Of a stretch of DNA of 50,214 bases, positions 41,013 to 50,214 are shown one piece after another. The position numbers were made by a program, and so were the translations under genes. The stretch is from Gammaproteobacteria bacterium (GTDB lineage Bacteria; Pseudomonadota; Gammaproteobacteria; DSM-19610). The notes beneath the pieces were generated by a model. The model was not told where the DNA came from, made no database searches, and saw nothing but the letters and a program-made list of their open reading frames with translations. Position 1 is the stretch's first letter; each line of letters opens with the position of its first letter. The stretch is taken from contig JAUXGZ010000005.1 in NCBI GenBank assembly GCA_030621785.1, positions 1 to 50,214 on the forward strand, read 5' to 3'.

Positions 41013-44000
41013 TCACTCAGGCCGGTCCTCTTTGAGGTGGAGTTCTTCAAGCAGGCGTTGTGCGGCAGCGAACTCGTAGTCCTCGATAGCATCAATGAGT
41101 CGCCTGACCAGCTCCTTTTTCCCGGTATCGGTTAGTGACTGTTCCAGCTTCCGGGCCAGCTCAACTGCATCCATGTCAGACGCCTTGAGTGAAGCGCGAA
41201 GTTTCGCGACAACCACTGGCCAGTCGATGTCATTCAACAGCGCTGTATCCGGTGAACCTGTCCCGGCTCCGGGCAACGTCGACAGCGAAGGGATGATCAC
41301 GGCCAGTTCATTGGCCACCCGGTCAAGGCACTGCCCTATGACATCCCTACCTTGCTGCTCCCGGCAGGCCTGTTCAAGCGCCGAAGCTTCGGCCTGCACT
41401 CCACCGGCGCCAATGCTGCCAGCCACTCCCTTGAGAGTATGCGCTAATCGTTCACATTCAGTGGCATCCTCGACTGTTGCCTGAAAACGACTGACAAAAT
41501 CAGACTGGCTGTCACGAAACTTGCCCAGTAGCTTGCGATATAAAGAAACATTACCCTGCACAATGGCCAGCCCGACACGCGTATTGATACCTTTCAGGTT
41601 CGGTATATCCGCCTCTGCCGCCACTTGCACAGCGTCGTCCACGACTACCTTGTCTGGTCCGATCCCGGAGGGTCTGATCCACTTTGCCATGGTGGAGAAC
41701 ATGTCGCGCACGTTAACGGGTTTGGCTATGTGATCGTTCATGCCCGCTTCGAGCACTTTCTCGCGATCGCCGGACATGGCGTTGGCTGTCATGGCGATTA
41801 CCGGCAGCTGTTCAAGTCCGGGGCGTTGGCGAATGGCACGGGTCGCTGCGTAACCGTCCATCACCGGCATCTGGCAATCCATCAGCACGCCGTCGTAGCG
41901 GTTCTGTTCCAGCATATCCAGTGCAACCTGACCATTACCTGCCACTTCGACACTCAGACCGTTACTCACCAGCAACTCCAGCGCCAGTTCCTGGTTGATT
42001 TCATTATCCTCCACCACCAGTACGTGTGCACCGCGCAAAATTGCCAGTGCTGCGGCATTTTCATCTTGCGTCGATTTTCGGCCTACCGCGATTGATGCTG
42101 GATCGCCAAACGCCAGCTGTAACGTATCGAGCAGCATGGCCGGCAATACCGGCTTGTTCAGGACACCCTTGATAATCACGTCCTGGGCCGCTTCGGCTGC
42201 CTCCTCACGACCATAGGCGGTGACGATCACAACCACCGGCTTCTCCGCGAGGTCAGCACGCTGCCGCAGGGCTCGGGCGACATCGATGCCACTGAGCCCG
42301 GGCATTTGCCAGTCCAGCATCAATAATCGGTAGGGATCTCCCTGCCTCGCGGCAGAGATAACCTCTTCAACCGCTGCATTGCCATCGGCGGCATAACCCG
42401 CTTTGAGTCCCAGGTCTTCCAGCATCTGTCCCAGTATTTCACGAGCCGAGCGGTTATCGTCGGCGACCAGCACCTTGATATCACGCAGGTCTGCGCCGCT
42501 CTCCTGACGCGCTTGCCCAGAGACTGCCTGTAAACCAAACCGTGCCGTAAACTGGAAGTTACTACCCTTGCCGGGTTCGCTATCAACCCATATCTCGCCT
42601 TGCATCAGGGAGGAGAGCTTTTTCGATATGGCCAGGCCAAGCCCGGTGCCACCATACTTGCGGGTGGTAGAAGCCTCCGCCTGGCTGAACGACTGGAACA
42701 GTTTTTCCGTCTGTCCTGTGGTCATGCCGATGCCGCTGTCCTTCACGCTGAAATACAACATCACACCGTCTGCTGTCTTTTCCCTGACCGAAATACTGAC
42801 CACGATTTCGCCCTTGTCCGTAAACTTGACGGCATTATTACCAAGATTCACCAGTACCTGTCCCAGGCGCAACGCATCCCCGATCAGCCCCATAGGGACT
42901 TCGTGGCTAATATCCAGCAACAGTTCAATGCCCTTGTCTTCGGCCTTCAGCCCGACCAGGTTGGCGAGATTATCAAGCACGTCTTCGAGACGAAAATCCA
43001 CCGACTCTATATCCATCTTGCCAGCCTCGATCTTGGAGAAATCGAGAATGTCATTGATGATACCGAGCAGCGATTCTGCAGAACGGTGTACCTTTTCGAG
43101 ATAGTTACGCTGCTTGCGGTCCAGCTCGGTTTTCAACGCCAGATACGACATACCGATGATGGCATTCATCGGCGTGCGTATTTCGTGCGACATGTTGGCC
43201 AGGAAGTCGCTCTTGGCCTGGTTAGCGGCATCAGCAGATTCCTTCGCCTCGGCCAGTTCCACTTCCGTACGGGCGCGGCGTTGAAGATCGAGCACGATAC
43301 GTATGGCAATCGCCACGTCTTCGCCTGCCTTGCCCAACCACTCCAGTTGCGCTTCATCGAGGGGTTTAAGCGCGCCGAGTTCCAGCACGCCCAGTACCTG
43401 CTCGTCCTGGATCAGCGGATAGATTTGCAGGTTTTTTGGCGACACCTTACCAATGCCAAGCACCAGCTGTGCATACTCGGGTACGTCATCGAGTGTCACC
43501 GGCGCGGCATCCCGGGCCACCTGCCCGAGCAGTCCATCGCCTTTTTCAAAGCGCTCGATGCCGCCCGCCTGCGGATATCCGTACTCGGCCATGCGCCTGT
43601 AGCCGCCATCATCTTCGAGAATAAACAGCGCGACAAATTGCAGGTCCAGTGTTTTTACCAGCTGACGCGTGACTGCGTCTGCCAGTGGCTCCATTTCCTG
43701 CTGGCAGCGCAGCACTCCAGACAGTTCGTTGAGCGCTGTCTCGATCTTGCGCTGGCGTTCTATATCCTCGTTGAGGCGCTTCAGCGATTCCTCGGTATCC
43801 CTGCGTTCAGTGATATCCCTCAGCGAACTGGCTACCAGCAGCCCGTCCCCGGTTTCTATCGGGCTGAGGCTGATTTCTACAGGAAACTCGTTACCGTTCC
43901 TGGTCAGCCCGGCGAGGTCAACGCCCGATCCCATAGGACGCGTAGACGGATTGGAAAAAAACGATTGCACCTGCCGGGGATGCTTCTCGCGATAACGTAA

Positions 44001-44825
44001 CGGCAGCAGCACCTCGATGGGTTTGCCCACCAGCTCGTCGCGCGCATAGCCAAACAGTTCCTCGGTACGACGATTGATCATAACGATGTCACGTGACTCG
44101 TCGATGATCACCATGGCATCCGGCGCCGATTCCAGCAGTGTGCGGAATCGCGCCTGGCTTTCAGCAACACGTTGCAGGATCGGTCTTGCGCGACGCAGTA
44201 CCACCAGTGCACCGAGGAAAACAGCCAGTATTGCAATCGCCATCGCCGTGAGTGCGGCTTTCATGAACGGCGCCGTGACCTCGGCCATATCAACCTTGGC
44301 AACCAGACCAATACCCAACTCGGGGATCGGCTCGAAAGCCGCCAGAACCGGTTCGCCACGGTAATCCGGCCCGATCATCCAGCCGTGTTCATTAGACAGC
44401 GCACGGCGCATCGGCGCTGCGCGGTCTGTCGTAAACGGCACGACCCTGCGGGTATCTTTTTCCGGGAAACGAAAGTCCGACAGGAACTTGATCCGATCGT
44501 CCTCGCGAATCCCGAGAACAAATTCGCCTGTCTCGCCGAAACCACCAAGATTGGTATAAGCCTCGGTGACCTGCTGAAGCGTGGCAGCTCTGGAGCCGGC
44601 TGCATAAGCATGCTCACTGAATTCCCTGTCGAACCTGGCAACGGCGTCGATGAGACTCACCTGACCCTCGATCATGGCTGTTAGTTCGTTGACCCGCTGA
44701 TCGAAGTTGGCGCGGTACAGCATCCACAGGGTAAAGGCCACCACCACCACGGATACTGCTGTCATCAGTGCAATAGTCAGCAACAGGATACGTCGCTGGT
44801 CACTGCCGGATGAATCTTCGAACAT
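41013..44825 (-). CDS. Hybrid sensor histidine kinase (sensor-PAS-GAF-HisKA-HATPase-REC-REC-HPt), BarA-like architecture
   Basis: [76 protein letters not shown]. Start MFEDSS preferred because GGAGG lies 9 nt upstream. Confidence 0.94.
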   Translation of the reverse strand: MFEDSSGSDQRRILLLTIALMTAVSVVVVAFTLWMLYRANFDQRVNELTAMIEGQVSLIDAVARFDREFSEHAYAAGSRAATLQQVTEAYTNLGGFGETGEFVLGIREDDRIKFLSDFRFPEKDTRRVVPFTTDRAAPMRRALSNEHGWMIGPDYRGEPVLAAFEPIPELGIGLVAKVDMAEVTAPFMKAALTAMAIAILAVFLGALVVLRRARPILQRVAESQARFRTLLESAPDAMVIIDESRDIVMINRRTEELFGYARDELVGKPIEVLLPLRYREKHPRQVQSFFSNPSTRPMGSGVDLAGLTRNGNEFPVEISLSPIETGDGLLVASSLRDITERRDTEESLKRLNEDIERQRKIETALNELSGVLRCQQEMEPLADAVTRQLVKTLDLQFVALFILEDDGGYRRMAEYGYPQAGGIERFEKGDGLLGQVARDAAPVTLDDVPEYAQLVLGIGKVSPKNLQIYPLIQDEQVLGVLELGALKPLDEAQLEWLGKAGEDVAIAIRIVLDLQRRARTEVELAEAKESADAANQAKSDFLANMSHEIRTPMNAIIGMSYLALKTELDRKQRNYLEKVHRSAESLLGIINDILDFSKIEAGKMDIESVDFRLEDVLDNLANLVGLKAEDKGIELLLDISHEVPMGLIGDALRLGQVLVNLGNNAVKFTDKGEIVVSISVREKTADGVMLYFSVKDSGIGMTTGQTEKLFQSFSQAEASTTRKYGGTGLGLAISKKLSSLMQGEIWVDSEPGKGSNFQFTARFGLQAVSGQARQESGADLRDIKVLVADDNRSAREILGQMLEDLGLKAGYAADGNAAVEEVISAARQGDPYRLLMLDWQMPGLSGIDVARALRQRADLAEKPVVVIVTAYGREEAAEAAQDVIIKGVLNKPVLPAMLLDTLQLAFGDPASIAVGRKSTQDENAAALAILRGAHVLVVEDNEINQELALELLVSNGLSVEVAGNGQVALDMLEQNRYDGVLMDCQMPVMDGYAATRAIRQRPGLEQLPVIAMTANAMSGDREKVLEAGMNDHIAKPVNVRDMFSTMAKWIRPSGIGPDKVVVDDAVQVAAEADIPNLKGINTRVGLAIVQGNVSLYRKLLGKFRDSQSDFVSRFQATVEDATECERLAHTLKGVAGSIGAGGVQAEASALEQACREQQGRDVIGQCLDRVANELAVIIPSLSTLPGAGTGSPDTALLNDIDWPVVVAKLRASLKASDMDAVELARKLEQSLTDTGKKELVRRLIDAIEDYEFAAAQRLLEELHLKEDRPE

Positions 44826-44866
44826 ACCGACCGACCTCCGGGACAATAAAGCTGAATGGCAGGTGT

Positions 44867-45023
44867 ACTGTAACGAACAAACTATTCACTTGAGGACACG
44901 GGATCAGCTGCGCAGGTTGGGCTGAGCCTGCGAAGCCCAACGATATGCGGCAGCCGATAGCCCTGTGTTGGGCTTCGCTTCGCTCAGCCTAACCTACACT
45001 CTGTGGCCTGCTTACGAGATGCC
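44867..45023. repeat. Dispersed MITE/REP-like intergenic element, copy B
   Basis: Same boundaries as copy A (ACTGTAACGAACAAACTATTCACTTGAGG ... TTACGAGATGCC), same orientation. Confidence 0.85.
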
Positions 45024-45065
45024 TGAGGTTTAAAACAGCATCCTGTTACGCCGTTCATTCATTTT

Positions 45066-45218
45066 TCAGAACAGTGTGTAGATAAACGGTGCCACCGCAG
45101 AACCCTGGGCCAGTACAATCAACATGCCCAGTAGCAGCATGACGATGATGATCGGCAACAACCAGAACTTCTTGCGCTCGCGCATGAATGCCCAAAGGTC
45201 TTTTACAAGTTCGAACAT
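45066..45218 (-). CDS. DUF5989-family 50-aa membrane protein (not in supplied ORF track)
   Basis: Hand translation MFELVKDLWAFMRERKKFWLLPIIIVMLLLGMLIVLAQGSAVAPFIYTLF*; follows the SxtJ gene. Confidence 0.88.
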   Translation of the reverse strand: MFELVKDLWAFMRERKKFWLLPIIIVMLLLGMLIVLAQGSAVAPFIYTLF

Positions 45219-45631
45219 CAGAAAGGTCTCTCCACGTTTTTTCTCGGCGGTTTTTCATGTATCACCCGGTAGCTCTCCGCCGCATCATCGAAGCGCCGCA
45301 TCATCGGATCGCGTCCCATAAGACGCATCACCAACCCCATCGGCATAATCACCCCGTAAAATACGATACCCAGGATCAGCGGCGTGGTGACCCGACTGAG
45401 CAGCAGGCCGAATTTCATCCAGCCATGGTAGACCGGTTGCAGCGACATGGGCGCAGCAAGTCCCCAGGCTCCCAGCACACCGGCGACTATCCAGGGCCAG
45501 AGCGGGTAACTTTTCTCCAGCAACCAGGGGAAAAACAGACCGAACAGCAGCGCCAGGATGCCGCCGGTCACAAGGGCAAATTCGCGCAACCCTTTACGGT
45601 CCAGTTTGGGTATGTCGTGCATGCCTGTCAT
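45218..45631 (-). CDS. SxtJ-family membrane protein
   Basis: From MTGMHDIPKLDRKGLREFALVTGGILALLFGLFFPWLLEKSYPLWPW; PLILGIVFYGVIMPMGLVMRLMGRDPM. Confidence 0.85.
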   Translation of the reverse strand: MTGMHDIPKLDRKGLREFALVTGGILALLFGLFFPWLLEKSYPLWPWIVAGVLGAWGLAAPMSLQPVYHGWMKFGLLLSRVTTPLILGIVFYGVIMPMGLVMRLMGRDPMMRRFDDAAESYRVIHEKPPRKNVERPF

Positions 45632-45633
45632 AA

Positions 45634-47472
45634 TTAATCCAGCTCGAACTCGTCCTGCCACGCATCGTTCTTTTCCCACTCCGGCTGCTCGGGCTTGGCC
45701 AGCAGGAAATTCTCCAGCACCAGGTAGTCCATTTCGGTGCGCATGAAGCAGCGGTAAGCATCCTCCGGGGTGCATACGATCGGCTCGCCGCGCACGTTGA
45801 ACGAGGTATTGACGACGACCGGGCAGCCGGTGCGCTGCTCGAAGTGTTTAATCAGGTCGTAGTAGCGGGGATTGGTCTCGGGGTGCACCGTCTGCACGCG
45901 CGCCGAGTAATCCACGTGGGTAATGGCGGGGATCTTCGAGCGCGGCACATTCAGCTTTTCGATGCCGAACAACTGCTGCTGCGCTGCGCTCATTGGCAAG
46001 CGAATATCCTCATGCACCGGCGCTACCAGCAGCATATAGGGACTACTGCCCTGCAACCCGAAGTAGTCCGACACCCGTTCGGCCAGCACCGATGGAGCAA
46101 ATGGCCGAAAGGATTCCCGGTACTTGATCTTCAGGTTCATCACCGACTGCATGGCCTGGCTGCGGGGATCGCCGATGATGGATCGACCACCCAGCGCACG
46201 CGGGCCGAATTCCATGCGCCCCTGAAACCAGCCCACCACATTCTCCTTATCCAGGATCTCCGCCAGCCTCGGCATCAATTTATCGTCATCCAGGCGTACA
46301 TAGCGGGCATTTACCGAATCGAGGTACGCGGTTATTTCCTGATCGGAAAAGCGTGGTCCCAGGTAGGAACCCGACATCTTGTCACTGCCATTCACCTGGC
46401 GCGGATTTTCCAGGTATTCATGCCATACCGACAGCGCCGCACCCAACGCGCCGCCGGCGTCACCGGCCGCCGGCTGGATCCAGATATCCTTGAAGGGTCC
46501 CTCACGCAGCAGCCGGCCGTTGGCCACGCAGTTGAGCGCCACCCCCCCTGCCAGGCACAGGTAATCGGCACCGGTCTCCTGTTGCACCGAGCGCCCCAGC
46601 CGCAGCACCACTTCCTCGGTCACCGCCTGGATCGAGCTGGCGATATCCATCTCGCGCTGGGTAACCGGTGACTCCGCGCGCCGCGGCGGCCCACCGAACA
46701 ACGCATCGAAACGCCGGTTGGTCATGGTCAGCCCGTTGGCGTAGTTGAAATAACGCATATCCATGCGGAAGCTGCCATCGGCTTTCAGCGACAGCAGCTT
46801 GTCGAGTATCAGATCCTTGTACCTCGGCTCGCCGTAGGGAGCCAGCCCCATCAGTTTGTATTCCCCCGAGTTCACCTTGAAACCGGCGAAATAGGTAAAT
46901 GCTGAATACAGGAGCCCGAGCGAGTGCGGAAAATCAATCTCCCAAAGGGGCTCCAGTGTATTGCCCTTCCCCAGCCATACTGAGGTGGTCGCCCACTCGC
47001 CAACACCATCCATGCACAACACCGCAGCCTTTTCGAAAGGACTGGCGAAGAACGCCGAGGCGGCATGGGACTGGTGGTGTTCGGTGAATAAAAGCGGCGG
47101 CAGAGCATCGACCTTGCACCCGGCCAGGGCCGCCAGTTCTTTTTTCAGCAGGTCTTTGAGAAACAGCTTCTCTTTCAGCCAAACCGGCATAGCCGCGACA
47201 AAAGAGCGAAACCCGTCGGGTGCGTAGGCCAGATAGGTCTCCAGCAACCGTTCGAACTTGATCAGGGGTTTGTCGTAGAAAACGATATAGTCGAGTTCGG
47301 TCAGTTTCAGGCCTGCCTCGGACAAGCAGTAGTTCACAGCATTGACCGGGAAACGGGCATCCTGCTTCTTGCGCGAAAACCGTTCTTCCTGGGCCGCCGC
47401 CAACGGGCTGCCTGCGTCAACCAAAGCCGCTGCGCTGTCGTGATAATAGGCGGAAATACCGAGAATTCTCAT
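45634..47472 (-). CDS. NodU/CmcH-family carbamoyltransferase
   Basis: 612 aa; MRILGISAYYHDSAAALVDAG, AAQEERFSRKKQD, HHQSHAASAFFASPF, GRMEFGPRALGGRSIIGDPR, VVVNTSFNVRGEPIV. Confidence 0.96.
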   Translation of the reverse strand: MRILGISAYYHDSAAALVDAGSPLAAAQEERFSRKKQDARFPVNAVNYCLSEAGLKLTELDYIVFYDKPLIKFERLLETYLAYAPDGFRSFVAAMPVWLKEKLFLKDLLKKELAALAGCKVDALPPLLFTEHHQSHAASAFFASPFEKAAVLCMDGVGEWATTSVWLGKGNTLEPLWEIDFPHSLGLLYSAFTYFAGFKVNSGEYKLMGLAPYGEPRYKDLILDKLLSLKADGSFRMDMRYFNYANGLTMTNRRFDALFGGPPRRAESPVTQREMDIASSIQAVTEEVVLRLGRSVQQETGADYLCLAGGVALNCVANGRLLREGPFKDIWIQPAAGDAGGALGAALSVWHEYLENPRQVNGSDKMSGSYLGPRFSDQEITAYLDSVNARYVRLDDDKLMPRLAEILDKENVVGWFQGRMEFGPRALGGRSIIGDPRSQAMQSVMNLKIKYRESFRPFAPSVLAERVSDYFGLQGSSPYMLLVAPVHEDIRLPMSAAQQQLFGIEKLNVPRSKIPAITHVDYSARVQTVHPETNPRYYDLIKHFEQRTGCPVVVNTSFNVRGEPIVCTPEDAYRCFMRTEMDYLVLENFLLAKPEQPEWEKNDAWQDEFELD

Positions 47473-47628
47473 ATGACCGGAAAGATCTCCAGGGAATGGA
47501 TGTTCAGCTGCGTGACTACCATGGTTCCGTGTGAATCAGGAAATTCGGGGGATAGTATACCTGATTCCTGAAGCGTTCTGTCACCCGGTTTCCGGCAGCC
47601 TGGAAATAAATGTACTGTTTCCGGAAGT

Positions 47629-48432
47629 TCAGAAGATTCCGTAATGGTAGGCTCCCTCGATGACGCCACTGGTATAAAAACCGCTCAGGCCCTGGAAGTC
47701 GCCTTTGGCAAAGTAAACCTTCAGCTCGGGATGCGCCTGCAGCGCCTGCCTGACACCGGCCACGAGTTGCTCGTCCGCGTTCCGCACGAGGACACCGGAA
47801 AAGCCCGCAGTAAGCGGAAAAACGTCGTTACCGCTGTCACCGCAGAAGACGACATCCGACTTGTTCTCGCCAAGTTCGTCAGCGATATATTCGAGTGCGG
47901 TCTGTTTTGTCGCGCTATGAGGGAGAAAGTCGAGCAGGCCCTTGCCGGTTTGGGAGTCAAAACTGTAAACAATGACTTCATCGAACCTGCCTTTGACCCG
48001 ATCGTCGACTGCTTTCAGTATCGCCTCGTTTCTGTCATGGTCCACATAGTAGCTTTGCTTGAACAGTCCACAATGCTCGCCTTCCTGTTCGGTCAGGCCA
48101 TCGATTCCTGTTACGGCGCGGCGCACCCCGTCTGCATCCCACCTGGGACTGGCTTTCTTCACGTGGGTATCCCAACCGTTGTAAGACGTCCACCCGTCCT
48201 GCCCGTACTTGCGGATAGAGGTGCCGACGTCGCCGATAAGCACATTGGGATAACGGATACCGAATTCCCTGATCGCTTTCTCGGTCAGGTCGAGATTCCT
48301 TCCGGTCACATAGACGAGCAGCACAGCATGTGTTTGCGTGAGTTTATTGAAGAGGTCGATAGCGCCGGCATCCGGCGGCCAGCTGCCGTTGGGCAGTAAT
48401 GTCCGGTCCAGATCGGTTGCAAGGATTCTCAT
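47629..48432 (-). CDS. HAD-superfamily hydrolase, sucrose-phosphatase-like
   Basis: 267 aa; MRILATDLDRTLLPNG (DxDxT), VYVTGRN, FCGDSGNDVFPLTAG. Confidence 0.85.
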   Translation of the reverse strand: MRILATDLDRTLLPNGSWPPDAGAIDLFNKLTQTHAVLLVYVTGRNLDLTEKAIREFGIRYPNVLIGDVGTSIRKYGQDGWTSYNGWDTHVKKASPRWDADGVRRAVTGIDGLTEQEGEHCGLFKQSYYVDHDRNEAILKAVDDRVKGRFDEVIVYSFDSQTGKGLLDFLPHSATKQTALEYIADELGENKSDVVFCGDSGNDVFPLTAGFSGVLVRNADEQLVAGVRQALQAHPELKVYFAKGDFQGLSGFYTSGVIEGAYHYGIF

Positions 48433-50214
48433 AATCGTGCTCCGTCAGAAGGACCCTGGGGTTCGAAAGACATCAGGACATCTTCCTTACTGCCATCGCC
48501 CTGGTAAACCGTAAAGCTGTGATTGCGTAGATCGGCCTTCAGGGTTGCAGTGGCATCAGGATGTTGCCAGGAGATGTGCAACCGGTGGGGCTCGGTCTCG
48601 AACACCTTCATTTCGCCTGCGAATGCCGGTGAAAGGTTGCGTAGCCGGATCAGATCGAGCTGGTCGAGCACGATGGAACGTTTCAGGCCGGTCTCGATAT
48701 CGATCAGTTTCAGGGTGGTACGGTTGATCTCCTTGTGTCCCGCAGTACGCCCCCTTTCCGCTGCCGCGTAGTCGTTGGTACCCGCAAACAGGTCGAGGTA
48801 CCACACCTGGGGAACACCGGGCATAAACATCTGGATAGCACGAGCCAGGCGCAGCTTTTGCTCATCCTCTCCCAGGGCACTGAAAAATGTCGCATTGACC
48901 TGGTAGTAGTCGATTTTCCTGCCCTCGGCGTCATACAGGTTCTTGGTCTTTCCACCACGCTCAATAATTCGCTCTACGTTGGCCTCAATCTGCTCATCGT
49001 CAAGCAGACCAGGCCTGAAGACATCGTTGACCTGCTTGCCCCTGAGGTCGAGTACGGGTATCCCGTCGTGGCTGCCGAGCATGTTGATCGTCTGCAGCCC
49101 CCCGGCCCTGATGTCTGCGATCCAGCGTAACAGAGCCTCGTTACGGCCGTTGTCCAGGGCATCGATCAGTAATCCGGGAAGGAAGAAGTCATAGACGGGA
49201 TAGCCTTCCTGCGCAATTTCTTCGTGAATACCGGCGCCGTACTCGGCATGGATCTCGGGGAAGATGGTCAGCTTGTACTTGCGGGCAATGCCACGCAGGC
49301 GCTCGAGATAATCCCAGGTACCGGGTCGATTGAAAAAATTCGGCTGACCGGGTGCCTTGTGCAGGTAGGCGAAGGCATCGAGGCGTATTATCGCTGCGCC
49401 AAACTCGCTGAGTTTGCGAAGTGTCTCATCGTAGAAGTCCCAGACCAGTTCGGAACGGGCATTGAGATCCATCTGACCCAGGAATTCACGCTTGTGGCAC
49501 ACAACAGCGATCAGTTCGTCCCTGCTCACCTCGTCACCGTATTGCGCGATACATTCCATATCCGCGGATTCCAGCTGCCCCTTGGCCTTGATGACGACCT
49601 TGATGTGATCTGCGAAATCGGATGCTGCCTGCGGATCCATTCCCCTGATATGCTCAAAATCATGCGCTGTTATCTCGTCGAACTCGATTTTCTGATAAAA
49701 AGTGTTCCAGTAAGTCTGTAGACTGCCATCCGGAAAGCGCATTTTCAGGATCGGCAGTCCCGGTTTTCTCATGAACAGCTTGTCCAGGCATTCCTGATCC
49801 GGTACTACGTGATCGTTGTCCCCCATGGTACCGTGATCTTTCCAGAATTCGTTCCAGTCGATGAAAAAATTCCGGTAGGGTGATTCCTTGCCTTTTTCCA
49901 GCAAATCGACAAACTGTAGTGAACGTACAGAAAGGTGATTCAGCACCAGATCCAGCTTGATATGGATACCCAGCCGGTTCAGTTCAGCGAGATCTTCAGG
50001 GCTTACCAACTCTTCGTTGAGATCGTAGTCGATGATGGAAAAACCACGATCCAGGTCACTGTGGAAAAAGGTGGGCAGAATGTAGAACAGCGAGAAGGCA
50101 TCCTTGAACTCGGCTCTTTTCAGTAACTCCACCGTGTCCGCAAGTTTTCTGCCAATGCTGTCAGGGTAGGCATTAAACATAACTCCGCTCGGCAGGGTTT
50201 GTGGTGCGGACCCC
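48429..50214 (-). CDS. GH13 sucrose phosphorylase-like sugar phosphorylase (5' end probably outside window)
   Basis: IKLDLVLNHLSVRS, AAIIRLDAFAYLHK, LTIFPEIHAEYG, NMLGSHDGIPVLDLRG; frame stays open from the ATG at 50180 to the window edge. Confidence 0.85.
   Translation of the reverse strand, partial: GSAPQTLPSGVMFNAYPDSIGRKLADTVELLKRAEFKDAFSLFYILPTFFHSDLDRGFSIIDYDLNEELVSPEDLAELNRLGIHIKLDLVLNHLSVRSLQFVDLLEKGKESPYRNFFIDWNEFWKDHGTMGDNDHVVPDQECLDKLFMRKPGLPILKMRFPDGSLQTYWNTFYQKIEFDEITAHDFEHIRGMDPQAASDFADHIKVVIKAKGQLESADMECIAQYGDEVSRDELIAVVCHKREFLGQMDLNARSELVWDFYDETLRKLSEFGAAIIRLDAFAYLHKAPGQPNFFNRPGTWDYLERLRGIARKYKLTIFPEIHAEYGAGIHEEIAQEGYPVYDFFLPGLLIDALDNGRNEALLRWIADIRAGGLQTINMLGSHDGIPVLDLRGKQVNDVFRPGLLDDEQIEANVERIIERGGKTKNLYDAEGRKIDYYQVNATFFSALGEDEQKLRLARAIQMFMPGVPQVWYLDLFAGTNDYAAAERGRTAGHKEINRTTLKLIDIETGLKRSIVLDQLDLIRLRNLSPAFAGEMKVFETEPHRLHISWQHPDATATLKADLRNHSFTVYQGDGSKEDVLMSFEPQGPSDGARL

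Noticed and set aside
42600-44000. 466-aa plus-strand ORF
   Set aside because: Antisense to the hybrid histidine kinase; no recognisable domain.
45055-45258. 67-aa minus-strand ORF in the track
   Set aside because: Wrong frame; the DUF5989-like 50-aa protein at 45066-45218 is the plausible product.

Overview
The window is a roughly 50 kb gammaproteobacterial-type chromosomal segment, densely coding on both strands. I saw no rRNA, tRNA, CRISPR array, phage or transposase genes. Most genes are recognisable housekeeping or accessory functions: POT transporter, gltD, Na/Pi symporter, SprT, GreB, HD-GYP and EAL proteins, YgiQ, EfpL/YeiP, RapA, GlgA, Csp, ArfB, BrkB/YihY, FrmA/FghA, LMF family, patatin, Lon family, RluE, YcbK, a BarA-like hybrid kinase, and a carbamoyltransferase/SxtJ/DUF5989 module next to a GH13 sugar phosphorylase and a HAD phosphatase. 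The items most worth a second look are: (1) a carbamoyltransferase + SxtJ + 50-aa DUF5989 module, whose smallest gene is missing from the ORF track, beside a sugar phosphorylase/phosphatase pair; (2) two large secreted proteins that share a TSP3 + duplicated dockerin-like C-terminus, one with a roughly 150-aa duplicated unnamed domain carrying a DPWxWHWxVGxxPWDWLxGF signature; (3) a secreted protein with a duplicated six-cysteine module of nearly identical spacing; (4) a HhH protein with an extreme lysine/glycine tail; (5) a roughly 160-bp dispersed MITE/REP-like element in two copies, plus a shorter AATTAATTTTGACG repeat; (6) a DnaA-box cluster with an AT-rich stretch upstream of the Lon-family gene; (7) hairpin-rich leaders upstream of the second dockerin-like gene and of a 62-aa orphan protein. 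Family calls come from motif recognition only; no database search was run.
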